Source: Paenibacillus sp. KS-LC4
GTDB taxonomy: Bacteria > Bacillota > Bacilli > Paenibacillales > Paenibacillaceae
Direction of reading: 5' to 3'
Length of the DNA stretch: 64,000 bases
Assembly: GCF_036894955.1 (NCBI RefSeq)
Contig: NZ_CP145905.1
Coordinates: 937,501-1,001,500, forward strand
In this document: piece after piece, positions 17,841 through 26,562 of the stretch
Numbering within the stretch: the first letter of the stretch is position 1
Layout: each line of letters opens with the position of its first letter
Made by a program: the position numbers and the translations under genes
The notes under the pieces: generated by a model
Database searches by the model: none
Seen by the model: the letters and a program-made list of their open reading frames with translations, nothing else
Told to the model about the DNA's origin: nothing

Positions 17841-18734
17841 TTAAACGCTCGTCACATGCTCCTCGCAATCGAGAGAACAGAAGCCGTGATGAGTCTCCTC
17901 ACAGTCCGGGCATACAATATGCTGACGGTGGCAAGTATCATCCGCGCAGTTAATATACGTTTCCGCTGGAGCTTCGCAGTGATAGCATTTTCCGACGACG
18001 ACAGCTTCATCTGTGCGGTTAATGGTCACCGAAATCCGCTCATCAAACACATAGCATTTGCCATCGAAAAGCCTGCCTTGAACTTCCTCATCCTTTCCGT
18101 AGGTGACAATGCCTCCATCAAGCTGATAAACATCCTTGAAGCCTTCGCTTAGCATGACGCCAGTCAGCTTCTCACAGCGGATACCGCCTGTGCAGTAAGT
18201 GATGATCGGCTTGTCCTTCATGTCCGCCATATTTTCGCGAAGCCATTCCGGAAATTCCTTGAAGGTTTTAAGATCAGGTCTAATAGCATTGCGGAAATGT
18301 CCAAGATCGTATTCGTAATCGCTGCGGCCGTCCAGCACAATAACATCTTCTCTTAGCAGATAGTCGTGGAACTCTTTGGGAGATAGATGTGTGCCAGTTA
18401 GCGTATTGGGATCAAGAGGCTTGTCGTAGCGAAGCGTAACGAGCTCTTTTTTGTAACGGACGAACATTTTTGGAAAAGCATGCGCATCGGCTTCATCGAT
18501 TTTAATGACGATATCAGCAAATAACGGATTGGCGCGCAGGTCGCGCATATATTGCTCGGTTTGCTCAACCGTTCCCGATACGGTGCCGTTAATACCCTCG
18601 TCCGCAATAAGAATGCGGCCTCTTAAGTTTAACTCCTTGCAGTAAGCCAAATGCTCGGCCGCGAATTGCTCCGCATCCGGAATTGCAACAAATTTATAAT
18701 ACAGTAAAACCTGATAGTTGGAAGGGTTGTTCAT
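17841..18734 (-). CDS. trhO: tRNA uridine(34) hydroxylase, rhodanese family
   Basis: 297-residue TrhO (YceA/YbfQ) protein, which in characterised relatives makes 5-hydroxyuridine at the wobble position of tRNA using oxygen. An N-terminal acylphosphatase-like domain precedes a rhodanese domain whose active-site loop YCTGGIRCEKLTG (near residue 181) is intact. The C-terminal part is Cys/His-rich (CYHCEAP, CADDTCHRQHIVCPDCEETH) and looks zinc-binding, as in the longer Gram-positive members. The start at 18734 is chosen because AGAAAGGA lies upstream; the earlier in-frame ATG at 18788 lacks a ribosome site. Single-gene unit. Confidence 0.95.
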   Translation of the reverse strand: MNNPSNYQVLLYYKFVAIPDAEQFAAEHLAYCKELNLRGRILIADEGINGTVSGTVEQTEQYMRDLRANPLFADIVIKIDEADAHAFPKMFVRYKKELVTLRYDKPLDPNTLTGTHLSPKEFHDYLLREDVIVLDGRSDYEYDLGHFRNAIRPDLKTFKEFPEWLRENMADMKDKPIITYCTGGIRCEKLTGVMLSEGFKDVYQLDGGIVTYGKDEEVQGRLFDGKCYVFDERISVTINRTDEAVVVGKCYHCEAPAETYINCADDTCHRQHIVCPDCEETHHGFCSLDCEEHVTSV

Positions 18735-18957
18735 TGCCAGATTCCTTTCTGTAACGAAGTTGAGAACATTATATATTGTAATAGACATAAGAGATGTTCA
18801 CAACACCAACGGGGCGTATTATTTCGCTTTGGGGCTATCAATTTTAAATCCAAACGAGTTATTTTCTGCTATTTGATCACTTTACGACCTGCATCAATTG
18901 AACCTTTTTATCGGTTATCGCTTTGGCATAGGGTTAAACGAAGGTCGCGTTTATTAT

Positions 18958-18986
18958 TTGACTTAATTATAGCTTAGTTATAAGAT
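18958..18986 (+). promoter_or_regulatory. Promoter of the MarR regulator with inverted repeat
   Basis: TTGACT at 18958-18963, a 17-base spacer and TAAGAT at 18981-18986. A TTATA/TATAA inverted repeat (18967-18983) overlaps the spacer and -10, a plausible autorepression site for the MarR protein encoded just downstream. Confidence 0.5.
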
Positions 18987-19008
18987 ATATTTAAGGTAGC
19001 TGGAGTGT

Positions 19009-19449
19009 ATGGAGAGGATGTTGTACGAAATGGACAGTTTGAAGCTTGAGTATTACGGCAAGCTGTTTCAAAGCTTCGAGATACTGGAGCGAAAATGGAT
19101 GAAGGATTGGAATCAGAACAATCAAGTAGGGCTTTCCAAAAGCCATATTCGAATTCTCGGAATATTGCATGATAAAGGTCCGCAAAGACCCTCTAAGCTC
19201 GCGGATGATCTGAACATAACGACAGGCGGCATAACCCTGCTTACTAAAAAGATGCTTGATGATGGTTATATCATCCGCTCAGAGAGCCATCGCGACCGCA
19301 GAGTCGTGCAATTGGAAATTAGCGAAGCAGGCAAGGCTATTTTGTCCACCGCCCAAGAAGAAATTAATCGGCTCATGGAAAATATGTTTAATAAGATGAC
19401 GTTGGAAGAAATGCAGACAATGGCTGTTCTTTTGAACAAGCTGCTATAA
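19009..19449 (+). CDS. MarR-family transcriptional regulator
   Basis: 146-residue winged-helix regulator. The HTH segment is GPQRPSKLADDLNITTGGITLLTKKMLDDGYI (written in parts: recognition helix ITTGGITLLTKK), followed by the wing with ESHRDRRVVQLEISEAG, the family's conserved D-R-R motif. The start may be 19009, 19018 or 19030; 19009 has GGAG just upstream. Followed after 25 bases by an SDR dehydrogenase, probably its target. Probable repressor responding to a small phenolic or oxidative signal (family knowledge, not visible here). Confidence 0.9.
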   Translation: MERMLYEMDSLKLEYYGKLFQSFEILERKWMKDWNQNNQVGLSKSHIRILGILHDKGPQRPSKLADDLNITTGGITLLTKKMLDDGYIIRSESHRDRRVVQLEISEAGKAILSTAQEEINRLMENMFNKMTLEEMQTMAVLLNKLL

Positions 19450-19474
19450 CTATTAAAAAAGGAGTGCATATGCA

Positions 19475-20395
19475 ATGAGCGCAGGTTGGACTAAAGACAG
19501 CATGACAGATGTGTCAGGGCAAGTCGTCATCGTTACAGGTGCGAATAGCGGATTAGGCTTTGAAACAGCAGCAGCTCTAGCGGAAAGAAAGGCTAAGGTT
19601 GTGCTTGCGGTTCGAAATATGGAGAAGGGACGAGAGGCGGCTGGCAAAATAAAGTCGGCCTATCCGGGGGCACATGTGGCACCGATGCAGCTTGATCTTG
19701 GTGATTTGAATAGCGTTAGAGCGTTCGCTGCGGATTTTATAAATCAATATGAGGCCTTGTCTATTCTTATTAATAATGCAGGCATTATGATTCCTCCGCA
19801 TCGCTTGACCAAGGATGGCTTCGAATCACAGTTTGGCGGTAATCATTTGGGCCATTTTGCGCTGACGGGATTGCTCTTGCCAAAGCTTAAGGCTGCTCCA
19901 AATGCGAGAGTAGTTACAGTTAGCAGTATAGCTGCCCATAACGCGGCTATTGACTTCAACAATTTAGACGGAGCCAAAGGATACAGCGCCATTAAATTTT
20001 ATGGGCAAAGCAAGCTGGCTAATCTCATGTTTGCGAGGGAGCTACACAACAGGCTGAATTCCAACCATATAGATGTGGCAAGCGTCGCTTGTCATCCGGG
20101 AATATCGAATACTAATTTGTTTTCCTTTGGTTCAGGAAAGCAAGCCAATGCATTCATGCGAATGCTTACCGGCCTATTAAGTCAGCCCGCACATATGGGG
20201 GCACTGCCGACGTTGTATGCTGCAACAGCACCGACCATTAAGGGCGGGGAGTATATTGGCCCTGATGGCAGAGGTGGCAGAAAGGGTTACCCGAAGAGTG
20301 CCGAAATTATTAATAAATTATACGATGCTGAAATTTCGAACCGGCTATGGAATATTTCTGAAAGCTTAACGGGCGTTTCTTATAAGTTCGACTAG
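19475..20395 (+). CDS. Short-chain dehydrogenase/reductase
   Basis: 306-residue classical SDR of the retinol-dehydrogenase/WW-oxidoreductase-like subgroup. Cofactor motif TGANSGLGFE near residue 20, NNAGIM near 100, catalytic Ser in VSSIAAHNA near 148 and the YGQSK Tyr-Lys pair near 175-179. AAAGGAG ribosome site. Co-oriented with and 25 bases behind the MarR gene. Substrate unknown. Confidence 0.93.
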   Translation: MSAGWTKDSMTDVSGQVVIVTGANSGLGFETAAALAERKAKVVLAVRNMEKGREAAGKIKSAYPGAHVAPMQLDLGDLNSVRAFAADFINQYEALSILINNAGIMIPPHRLTKDGFESQFGGNHLGHFALTGLLLPKLKAAPNARVVTVSSIAAHNAAIDFNNLDGAKGYSAIKFYGQSKLANLMFARELHNRLNSNHIDVASVACHPGISNTNLFSFGSGKQANAFMRMLTGLLSQPAHMGALPTLYAATAPTIKGGEYIGPDGRGGRKGYPKSAEIINKLYDAEISNRLWNISESLTGVSYKFD

Positions 20396-20461
20396 CGCGT
20401 ATAGACAAAGCAAAATCAGGCTGTTGAGGACTTTAGATGGATTTGTAGAACTTTGTAGGAA

Positions 20462-20646
20462 TTTGGAGGACTGAGGAGCCGCTATATTTGCTTTTCAGCG
20501 GATTTGCGGTGCTAAGCGGACAGGAGAGCCGTTAAGGCACGCAATTACTTATCCAAATAAGGATTTGTCATGCGATAGCGTCTCCTGAGTCCGCATCCCC
20601 GGTCATATCCTGATATTTACTTGAAATAGCTGCCCCTGAGTCCGCG
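20462..20646 (-). repeat. Dispersed intergenic repeat, copy 1
   Basis: The 339-base gap after the SDR gene contains no gene. Its reverse complement (20462-20596) aligns with 59202-59336: both share GCGGACTCAG near one end, then AACGGMTCTCCTGTCCGC, then ATAGCGG and CTCAGTCCTCCAAA. A further partial unit (20622-20646, GAAATAGC then CTGAGTCCGC) follows. Confidence 0.7.
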
Positions 20647-20666
20647 GAGACTGGCAAGCGATATAA

Positions 20667-20711
20667 GAAAACCCTTCTGTGTGCAAGATACCGCAGCCAG
20701 AAGGGATTTTT
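20667..20711 (-). terminator. Terminator of the DUF4359 gene
   Basis: Stem ACCCTTCTG (20671-20679) with CAGAAGGGA (20698-20706), flanked by AAAA and TTTT so that it can work on both strands. It lies just past the stop of the minus-strand gene at 20735. Confidence 0.75.
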
Positions 20712-20734
20712 ATAATATTTGCTATGAGACGAGC

Positions 20735-21025
20735 TTACTTTGGATATTGCAATGGGATGAAATTATTGAATATGCCCGCAGCCGTGATCTTCTCAGATTT
20801 ACTGATTTCGGTTGTGCATACGTTCAAAAATACATAGCTTTGGCAAGTGCTGACCTTATCAATAATCGTTGTGCCAAGCAGGTCCACGCCAAGATTGATA
20901 ATAAGGCTATCGCTTTCCTCTTTGATGTGTCCTTTCAGCCATTCGGCATATTGCTGCTTGCTAGGAACCGTTACAGCAGCTATTACAAGTAAGAATAGAA
21001 CGATGATAACCGTATATTTTTTCAT
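20735..21025 (-). CDS. Small secreted or anchored DUF4359-like protein
   Basis: 96-residue protein with an N-terminal hydrophobic segment (VIIVLFLLVIAAVTVPS) serving as signal or anchor. The remainder resembles DUF4359: NPS/VPSKQQYAEWLKG near the start, a middle LGVDLLG segment, an aromatic YVFLNVCTTEI strand and the end GIFNNFIPL. Function unknown. The start at 21025 is fixed by AAGGAAGG seven bases upstream; a longer reading from 21067 lacks a site. Confidence 0.75.
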   Translation of the reverse strand: MKKYTVIIVLFLLVIAAVTVPSKQQYAEWLKGHIKEESDSLIINLGVDLLGTTIIDKVSTCQSYVFLNVCTTEISKSEKITAAGIFNNFIPLQYPK

Positions 21026-21216
21026 AACCAACCTTCCTTTATGTACATAATCATATTTCTGAATCACTAGCAGCTTGCCAAGCTGCTTTAAGCCAACAGA
21101 TGCCTCAAATAAATGAATTGGAATATGTTAGTCTGTATATAGGCATTATAGCTAGTTCGCAGCATAAGAGGAATACATTTTTGACAGAACAAGACAAGAT
21201 GGAATGGGAGTAGCAT

Positions 21217-22200
21217 ATGACTTTTATAGAAAAATGGCTGCACATCATTAGAAGTTGCAGCTTCGATAACACATACAAAATGGCATGGGCAAAAGCAATT
21301 ACAGAAATAGCAGTAGAATATGAAGAACAGTCAAAAATGGAAGCGTCGAGGCATGTGGAAGTTCAATTAAGAGAAATTGCAAAGAAGGTACTGCGCTATT
21401 ATTTTGAACAAACGATGTTTTTTAATCTTCAACAAAGCTCGAATCCAGTAAAGCCACCTGTTATGGTCAGCACTTCTAAAACGCTTATAGCGGCTTATCA
21501 GGCTCAATCAGGTACAATGAAGCCTATAAAATGGTTCAGATCGAAAATCGAATCCGTATGCAGCAAAGAGTATGAGAAAGCAGTTCGTGAAATTGTACGA
21601 GCACTAAAAACAGATGTAAGTTATCGTTTTTTGCGGGTTGAAGGTAAAGAAGTGGAAGGTGTCTACAAGTATGAGCAAAAAGCAGATAGCTTGTTCATTC
21701 AAAAAGAAAACTTGCTTGCATTAAAACAAAACCGATTAGTTGTTGTCGATGCTATTAACTATCGTTGGACGCAAATGCTAGAGAATTTTAATCACTCACC
21801 TAGGTTATCGAAAAAATTACGAATTATAGATGATGACGAGGTAAGTCGAAGGTCGTTAGGTAAGTTTGCATCCTATCTTTTCGTTGAAAATCCTGATTCT
21901 CATTGCTTCATATGTAACTTGAAAATTGAAGATGAAACGCCATCTATAGATCATGTTATTCCATGGTCCTATCTATATTCCGATGATTTATGGAATCTTG
22001 TGTTTGCCCATCAATCATGTAACAGCAGTAAATCAAATGTAGTGCCCAATGAGATGATGATTCAGCGGCTTGAGGAGAGGAATAAAACCCTGTTTCAACT
22101 TTTAGAGGAATTAGGAAAGCTTGATAAACATGTTTCAGAACTGGAATTTGCTATTGACAGTAATCTTGTCCGCAAGTTTTGGATTGCTTGTCAGGGCTAA
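21217..22200 (+). CDS. HNH endonuclease domain protein
   Basis: 327-residue protein with a C-terminal HNH nuclease domain: CFICNLK (near residue 229, first half of a zinc knuckle), SIDHVIPWSYL (near 245, the catalytic D-H) and HQSCNSSKSN (near 264, second Cys and Asn). The N-terminal two-thirds is helical, unrecognised and rich in Lys/Glu. GGGAG site before the ATG. More AT-rich than the flanking genes and without methylase or other defence partners, so it looks like an orphan acquired nuclease. Target unknown. Confidence 0.8.
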   Translation: MTFIEKWLHIIRSCSFDNTYKMAWAKAITEIAVEYEEQSKMEASRHVEVQLREIAKKVLRYYFEQTMFFNLQQSSNPVKPPVMVSTSKTLIAAYQAQSGTMKPIKWFRSKIESVCSKEYEKAVREIVRALKTDVSYRFLRVEGKEVEGVYKYEQKADSLFIQKENLLALKQNRLVVVDAINYRWTQMLENFNHSPRLSKKLRIIDDDEVSRRSLGKFASYLFVENPDSHCFICNLKIEDETPSIDHVIPWSYLYSDDLWNLVFAHQSCNSSKSNVVPNEMMIQRLEERNKTLFQLLEELGKLDKHVSELEFAIDSNLVRKFWIACQG

Positions 22201-22226
22201 TTAATATGGGTGAGGGGAAGACGAGG

Positions 22227-22340
22227 GTGAAAACATACAACAAGCTTGTACGGGATAAAATACCTCAAATCATTGTTTTTCAGGTGCGAATGTGCAGCTG
22301 CGTAAAGTCTTCAACACATTCGCACCTTAAGAAAAGATAA
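22227..22340 (+). pseudogene. MazG-like/phosphoribosyl-ATP pyrophosphohydrolase fragment
   Basis: A GTG start with GAGGG nearby opens a frame reading KTYNKLVRDKIPQII, the typical N-terminus of small MazG-like nucleotide pyrophosphohydrolases. The similarity stops after about 16 codons; the frame then runs through an inverted repeat to a stop at 22338. The rest of the gene is missing. Confidence 0.65.
22282..22327. repeat. Perfect 13-bp inverted repeat
   Basis: AGGTGCGAATGTG (22282-22294) and its exact complement at 22315-22327 with a 20-base loop, placed right after the truncation point of the MazG-like fragment and 40 bases from the convergent esterase stop. It may be a terminator or the scar of a small insertion. 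Confidence 0.6.
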
Positions 22341-22365
22341 AGATATACTTATCATTTAACTTTCA

Positions 22366-23769
22366 TCATTTTGTTTGCTTTGCCAGCCATTCCATAAGAG
22401 TGACAGCTTTACCGTCCACCTTCACAGGTTTGCCATTATAGTCCTTGGACACTTCATTGTTCAGTACATAAATCCAGGACCAGTGGCCATTGTATTCATA
22501 TGGACTATTGTTTCCATTACCTTTGACATACTGGCCGCTCAAATCGAGCACGGTATCAAAATAAGAATAATGCACATTAGAAGCACCGGCAGCAACGAGC
22601 CTCTTATAAGTAGGCGTAGTGTTTTTTGAGGTATCTACCGTTTGATCTGCCCCAGCAGCAGTAAACCAAATCGGAGTATTTTTAAGCTTGGCGATGTCTT
22701 TGTTCGTTAGCCATGAGTCTGAGTAGGCCTCTGCCGACGGATAAGCCGCTGCAAAATAATTAGGATTCGCAAGAAGCATATTCAGGGTCATAAATCCGCC
22801 GTTTGAGCAGCCGCCAATATAAATGCGCTTCGGATCAATATTCGCCTTATTGTCTTTAACATATTGCTTGATTAACGCCGTCAAGGCACCTGTATACATG
22901 CTGCCGCCATCCTGCGTATATTGCCCGGTTCCGTTATTCATCCAGAAGGTAGGCGTTTGAGGGACAAGGACGGCTGCTTTGCCAAAAAGCTTCTGTATAG
23001 AGTCTTCAACCAATGCGGTTACCCGGTTTCCCAATAAAGCGACCCGAGGATCGGTTCCCCCTTCGCCAGCGCCGTGCAGCCAAATGATGAGCGGGAGCTT
23101 CTTCTCGTCGGAATCAGGCAAATAGGAGGCATAGGTTAGCGCGATATCGCCATGCTTAGCGTCTTTATAATTGAATTTCCCTGTAATATCAAATTTGTCG
23201 ACAGCCTCTTCCAATACCGTATGCGGAGTTTCCTTCGTCGTCGTCAAATCATTAATGGCGTTTCCTGCATTATCCTTGAGCACTTTCTGCTGTATGATTG
23301 TATATTGAAGATCCACATATTGATTCGTAAAGGTTTGCAGATCAAAGCTAAACGTGCTTGCCGTTGCAAGATCAGGATGAACGCTCATCTCAAGGGTAAT
23401 GTACCGGCCGGTTTGCTGATCCAGCTTATTGCCTGACTCGTCGGAAAGGTAGGTGTTCGTTATTTTTCTGCTGCTGCTATCGAAGGCGTCATAGGAGCTT
23501 TGGGTTTCGAAGTTGAACATCGGATAATTGCGCTCTACGAGTACCTTGAAGCTGTCGGCAGCCAGCGAGCTTCCTTGAATCGTGCTCCCGGTGTTCAGGA
23601 CGATTTTATGTACGCTTGGCCCCCAGTCAAAGCCCTTCACAATTAGAGAGTAGGAAGGCTGTACAGCTTTAGAATCAGAATTGTTTGCGCTTACATTTGA
23701 AAGCGCAAAGCTAGTTGAGGTAACCGCCAAAACAAGCAGGCTCGATAATAATCCTTTGTTCATCTTCAT
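22366..23769 (-). CDS. Secreted alpha/beta-hydrolase (esterase, PHB-depolymerase-like)
   Basis: 467-residue secreted protein. A signal peptide (about residues 1-28, ending near NVSANN), an N-terminal beta-rich domain (30-190), then a hydrolase domain with LIIWLHGAGEGGTDPR (oxyanion loop), nucleophile Ser in GGCSNGGFMTL near residue 320, Asp in TAAGADQTVD near 374 and His in YNGHWSWIY near 429. This resembles the polysaccharide-associated feruloyl/acetyl esterase and PHB-depolymerase-like group. The start at 23769 has GGAGGAG seven bases upstream. Single gene; the inverted repeat at 22282 may end it. Confidence 0.88.
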   Translation of the reverse strand: MKMNKGLLSSLLVLAVTSTSFALSNVSANNSDSKAVQPSYSLIVKGFDWGPSVHKIVLNTGSTIQGSSLAADSFKVLVERNYPMFNFETQSSYDAFDSSSRKITNTYLSDESGNKLDQQTGRYITLEMSVHPDLATASTFSFDLQTFTNQYVDLQYTIIQQKVLKDNAGNAINDLTTTKETPHTVLEEAVDKFDITGKFNYKDAKHGDIALTYASYLPDSDEKKLPLIIWLHGAGEGGTDPRVALLGNRVTALVEDSIQKLFGKAAVLVPQTPTFWMNNGTGQYTQDGGSMYTGALTALIKQYVKDNKANIDPKRIYIGGCSNGGFMTLNMLLANPNYFAAAYPSAEAYSDSWLTNKDIAKLKNTPIWFTAAGADQTVDTSKNTTPTYKRLVAAGASNVHYSYFDTVLDLSGQYVKGNGNNSPYEYNGHWSWIYVLNNEVSKDYNGKPVKVDGKAVTLMEWLAKQTK

Positions 23770-23970
23770 GATCATGCTCCTCCATTTCAATTTGCAGCTT
23801 TATGTAAGCGTATCACTTCAACCAAAAAATGACAACTTATATTGATGTACAAAGCGCCGCCCTCCATTTCCCTAAAAATATTTCCACAAAAATTCATATC
23901 CATTTAAGGTTGCTTGTCTATAATAGGAAATGTTCACATAAATATGGGACAGGAATGAGAGGTTACCATT

Positions 23971-24135
23971 ATGAAAAAGACATTAGCGGCAAGTATGCTG
24001 ATGATCAGTATTATGTTCAGCAGCACATTGGCGTCAGGCGCAGCAGCATCGGACAACTTAAATCGACTACAAGGCAACCCAAGCTCAATCGAGAGCGCAC
24101 AACCAGATGGAGCGGACCAGTCTGCTTCCAAATAG
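23971..24135 (+). CDS. 54-residue secreted peptide, unknown
   Basis: A short frame with a good GAGAGG site and ATG at 23971. It encodes MKKTLAASMLMISIMFSSTL and continues ASGAAASDN, a clear signal peptide with probable cleavage near residue 24, leaving about 30 mature residues (LNRLQGNPSSIESAQPDGAD and a short tail) with no Cys. It is followed by a strong terminator, which supports it being an expressed unit. No family recognised. It could be a signalling peptide or a small exported protein; too short for a firm call. Confidence 0.55.
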   Translation: MKKTLAASMLMISIMFSSTLASGAAASDNLNRLQGNPSSIESAQPDGADQSASK

Positions 24136-24166
24136 GCGAGCACACCTTAACGATTGCAAAATAGCC

Positions 24167-24200
24167 AAAAAAGACTGATGAGCCGTCATCAGTCTTTTTT
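24167..24200. terminator. Bidirectional terminator
   Basis: A perfect 15-bp stem AAAAAAGACTGATGA (24167-24181) with its complement at 24186-24200 around a GCCG loop. It serves the small peptide gene on the plus strand and the two-component operon on the minus strand. Confidence 0.9.
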
Positions 24201-24260
24201 GTACGTATTTCGCATTTATACAGGTGTCGCACACAGGAGCCGCTTGTCGCTAGCCCCTTC

Positions 24261-25577
24261 CTAATCCCCGCGAGACAGATGAATATAAAAGCTCGTTGAT
24301 TCGCCAACCGTACTTTTTGCGTAAATTTTCCCCTTATGCTGCTCGATAATGGATTTGGCAATCGCCAAACCAAGTCCGTAGCCGCCTTGCTTGCGCGCTC
24401 TGGAGGAATCGGTTCGGTAAAAGCGGTCAAATATGCGGGGCAGATGCTCAGCGGCAATTCCTTCACCGGTGTTGGTGACCGTAAGCACAACATCGTTTTG
24501 CTGCTTCTGGAGCGACAGCGTAACCTTCCCCTTGGCGCTTGTGTATTTGACCGCATTGTCCAGCAAAATCATGACGACTTGCTTGAGCTGCTCACTGCTG
24601 CCCTGCACCATTAAATCTGGTTCTATCTCATAATCCAGAGACACATTTTTTTCAAATATGACAGCTTCCATTGTTAAAATAATATTTTCAACCGCTTCAC
24701 TCATATTGAGCTTTCTGTAGATCATGCCTGTTCGGGTATCATCCATTTCCGTTAAATACAGCAGGTCATTGGTCAGCTTCGTCATTCTTTCTGTTTCTGA
24801 TTTGATGTAGTGCAGCCACTTCGCCTGATTGTGAATGGTATCTTCACTATTGGAAAGCAGCACATCTGTATTCGTGTTAATGATCGTAAGCGGTGTTTTC
24901 ATTTCATGTGAGGCATCGGCGATAAATTGCTTCTGTTTATCGAAGGCTTCCTTCACGGGTCTGATCGACTGGTTTGCGAAGAAGCGGCTGGTGAAAAACA
25001 AGATGATCAGCATCGCGAGCCCAACGAAAGAAAACGTATAAATTAAATTGGTCAAAATCTCCTGCTGGGCGGTGACGTCAAGGAAGACCAGGCTATAGCC
25101 TTCATTGGTCTGCTGCTTGATAAAAGCCCAGTGGCTCCCATCCAAATTGAACTGTCCGGTGTTTTTATTTTCCTTAGACGCCTCCTGCACCGCAGCGATG
25201 CAAAATGCCTCGTCAACTGTAAATGGAGAGTTCGTGCTGGTAATATTCCAATCGGCATCCGTTTTCAACATAAAGGCAACCGAACGCTCCGGCCGTGAAT
25301 CTTCATTATCCGTAGGCCCGCTATCTATGGGGCCACTATCTATAGCCCCATTTATAGGCGGAGAAGTAGAATCTCCCTTGTGCCTGCCGGAGGGGGAAGA
25401 ATCAGAACCGCCAAAGGGCTTCTGATAAAAATCGGCTACGCGGTGAATCTCGTCGTTAATATCCGCCTTCACATTCCGGTACGTAATAACGTAGATAGAG
25501 GCGAAGGCGATCAGCATAACGACCGAAATAATGACCAGGTTAACGATAAGAAACCGATTTCTGAGCTTTGTGAACAT
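24261..25577 (-). CDS. Sensor histidine kinase (HisKA/HATPase)
   Basis: 438-residue membrane kinase. Two transmembrane helices (about residues 12-32 and 180-202) flank an extracellular sensor with a Ser/Gly/Asp-rich stretch. The dimerisation helix carries His in DASHEMKTPLTII near residue 224; N box (ILLDNAVKYT), G1 (VTNTGEGI), F box and G2 (GYGLGLAIAKSI) follow. Overlaps the upstream response regulator by one base. Divergent from the VTC/DUF4956/Cthe_2159-like operon, which is its likely target. Confidence 0.95.
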   Translation of the reverse strand: MFTKLRNRFLIVNLVIISVVMLIAFASIYVITYRNVKADINDEIHRVADFYQKPFGGSDSSPSGRHKGDSTSPPINGAIDSGPIDSGPTDNEDSRPERSVAFMLKTDADWNITSTNSPFTVDEAFCIAAVQEASKENKNTGQFNLDGSHWAFIKQQTNEGYSLVFLDVTAQQEILTNLIYTFSFVGLAMLIILFFTSRFFANQSIRPVKEAFDKQKQFIADASHEMKTPLTIINTNTDVLLSNSEDTIHNQAKWLHYIKSETERMTKLTNDLLYLTEMDDTRTGMIYRKLNMSEAVENIILTMEAVIFEKNVSLDYEIEPDLMVQGSSEQLKQVVMILLDNAVKYTSAKGKVTLSLQKQQNDVVLTVTNTGEGIAAEHLPRIFDRFYRTDSSRARKQGGYGLGLAIAKSIIEQHKGKIYAKSTVGESTSFYIHLSRGD

Positions 25578-26254
25578 TAGGCAGTCACCTCTAATACATA
25601 CCCTACGTTACGAATCGTATTAATGCGTACCGTCGAATGCAGAAACGTAAACTTTTTCCTCAAAAAAGAGATGTATACCTCCACATTGTTGTGCTCCGCC
25701 TCGGAGTCAAAGCCCCATAGCTTCTCAATAATCAGCTCCTTGGAGGTAATCGCCTGCTTTCTGACGATCAGCAGCTCCAATAGGGCACTTTCCTTCAAAT
25801 TGAGCTTTATTTCATTACCTTTAACGGAAAGCTTCAAATTCGTCGTGTTTAATTCAATATCTCCGAACTTTAACGCATCCTCCGGCACGACCTCGCCTTT
25901 GCGCCTTAGTGCAGCCCGTATACGGGCAAGCAGCTCCTCTGATGAAAAAGGCTTGGCAATATAGTCATCGGCTCCATGGTCAAGTCCGGCCACCATGTCG
26001 GTAATTTCCCCTTTTGCAGTAAGCAGAATGACAGGGGTAGATATGCCCTCTTTCCGCAGCTGGGTAAGCACGCTAATTCCATCCATCTCCGGCATCATAA
26101 TATCAAGCAGCAGCAAATCATAGATGCCGCTTCGCGCGTAGTCGAGCCCGGAAACGCCATCATGGACGGCGTCAACGGCGTAATTATGCTTCTTTAATAT
26201 TTGACTCAAAGCTTCAGCTAAATGAAGCTCATCTTCTACAATTAAAATTCTCAT
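25577..26254 (-). CDS. OmpR-family response regulator
   Basis: 225-residue regulator with receiver domain (acidic pair in IVEDELHLA, phospho-acceptor in LLLDIMMPEMDG near residue 51, Lys in IAKPFSSEEL) and winged-helix OmpR/PhoB-type DNA-binding domain ending in INTIRNVGYVLEV. First gene of the operon with the kinase at 24261. It probably controls the divergent operon and itself through the 308-base region upstream. Confidence 0.96.
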   Translation of the reverse strand: MRILIVEDELHLAEALSQILKKHNYAVDAVHDGVSGLDYARSGIYDLLLLDIMMPEMDGISVLTQLRKEGISTPVILLTAKGEITDMVAGLDHGADDYIAKPFSSEELLARIRAALRRKGEVVPEDALKFGDIELNTTNLKLSVKGNEIKLNLKESALLELLIVRKQAITSKELIIEKLWGFDSEAEHNNVEVYISFLRKKFTFLHSTVRINTIRNVGYVLEVTA

Positions 26255-26438
26255 GGACAGTCATCCTTTATATAGAGGTTGTGAATATAGAGAAAGAACA
26301 ATGAAATGATAGGCTTTCCTATATTTTTAATAAGGCCATTATACCAAGATTACCTTTAGTCAACCTTAATGTTTGCTGCGGTTCTTTTCATGCAGCGCAG
26401 TTTTATCCGCACCCTTCTTTTAAAATATTGTAAATTCA

Positions 26439-26455
26439 TTTAAGTTTCGTTAAAG
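26439..26455 (+). promoter_or_regulatory. Candidate OmpR-type direct repeat
   Basis: TTTAAG (26439-26444) and TTAAAG (26450-26455) are spaced 11 bp, a typical spacing for OmpR/PhoB half-sites, about 110 bases before the VTC gene in the 308-base divergent gap. The rest of the gap is AT-rich and holds no gene. Confidence 0.4.
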
Positions 26456-26562
26456 GTTTGGGAACTAAGATACGAATATAGCAAGCGACAACAAGACGCA
26501 AACCACAAACGAGATCGCCAAGAACATAACATACATAACCAAATAGAAAGGATTTGAACGAT

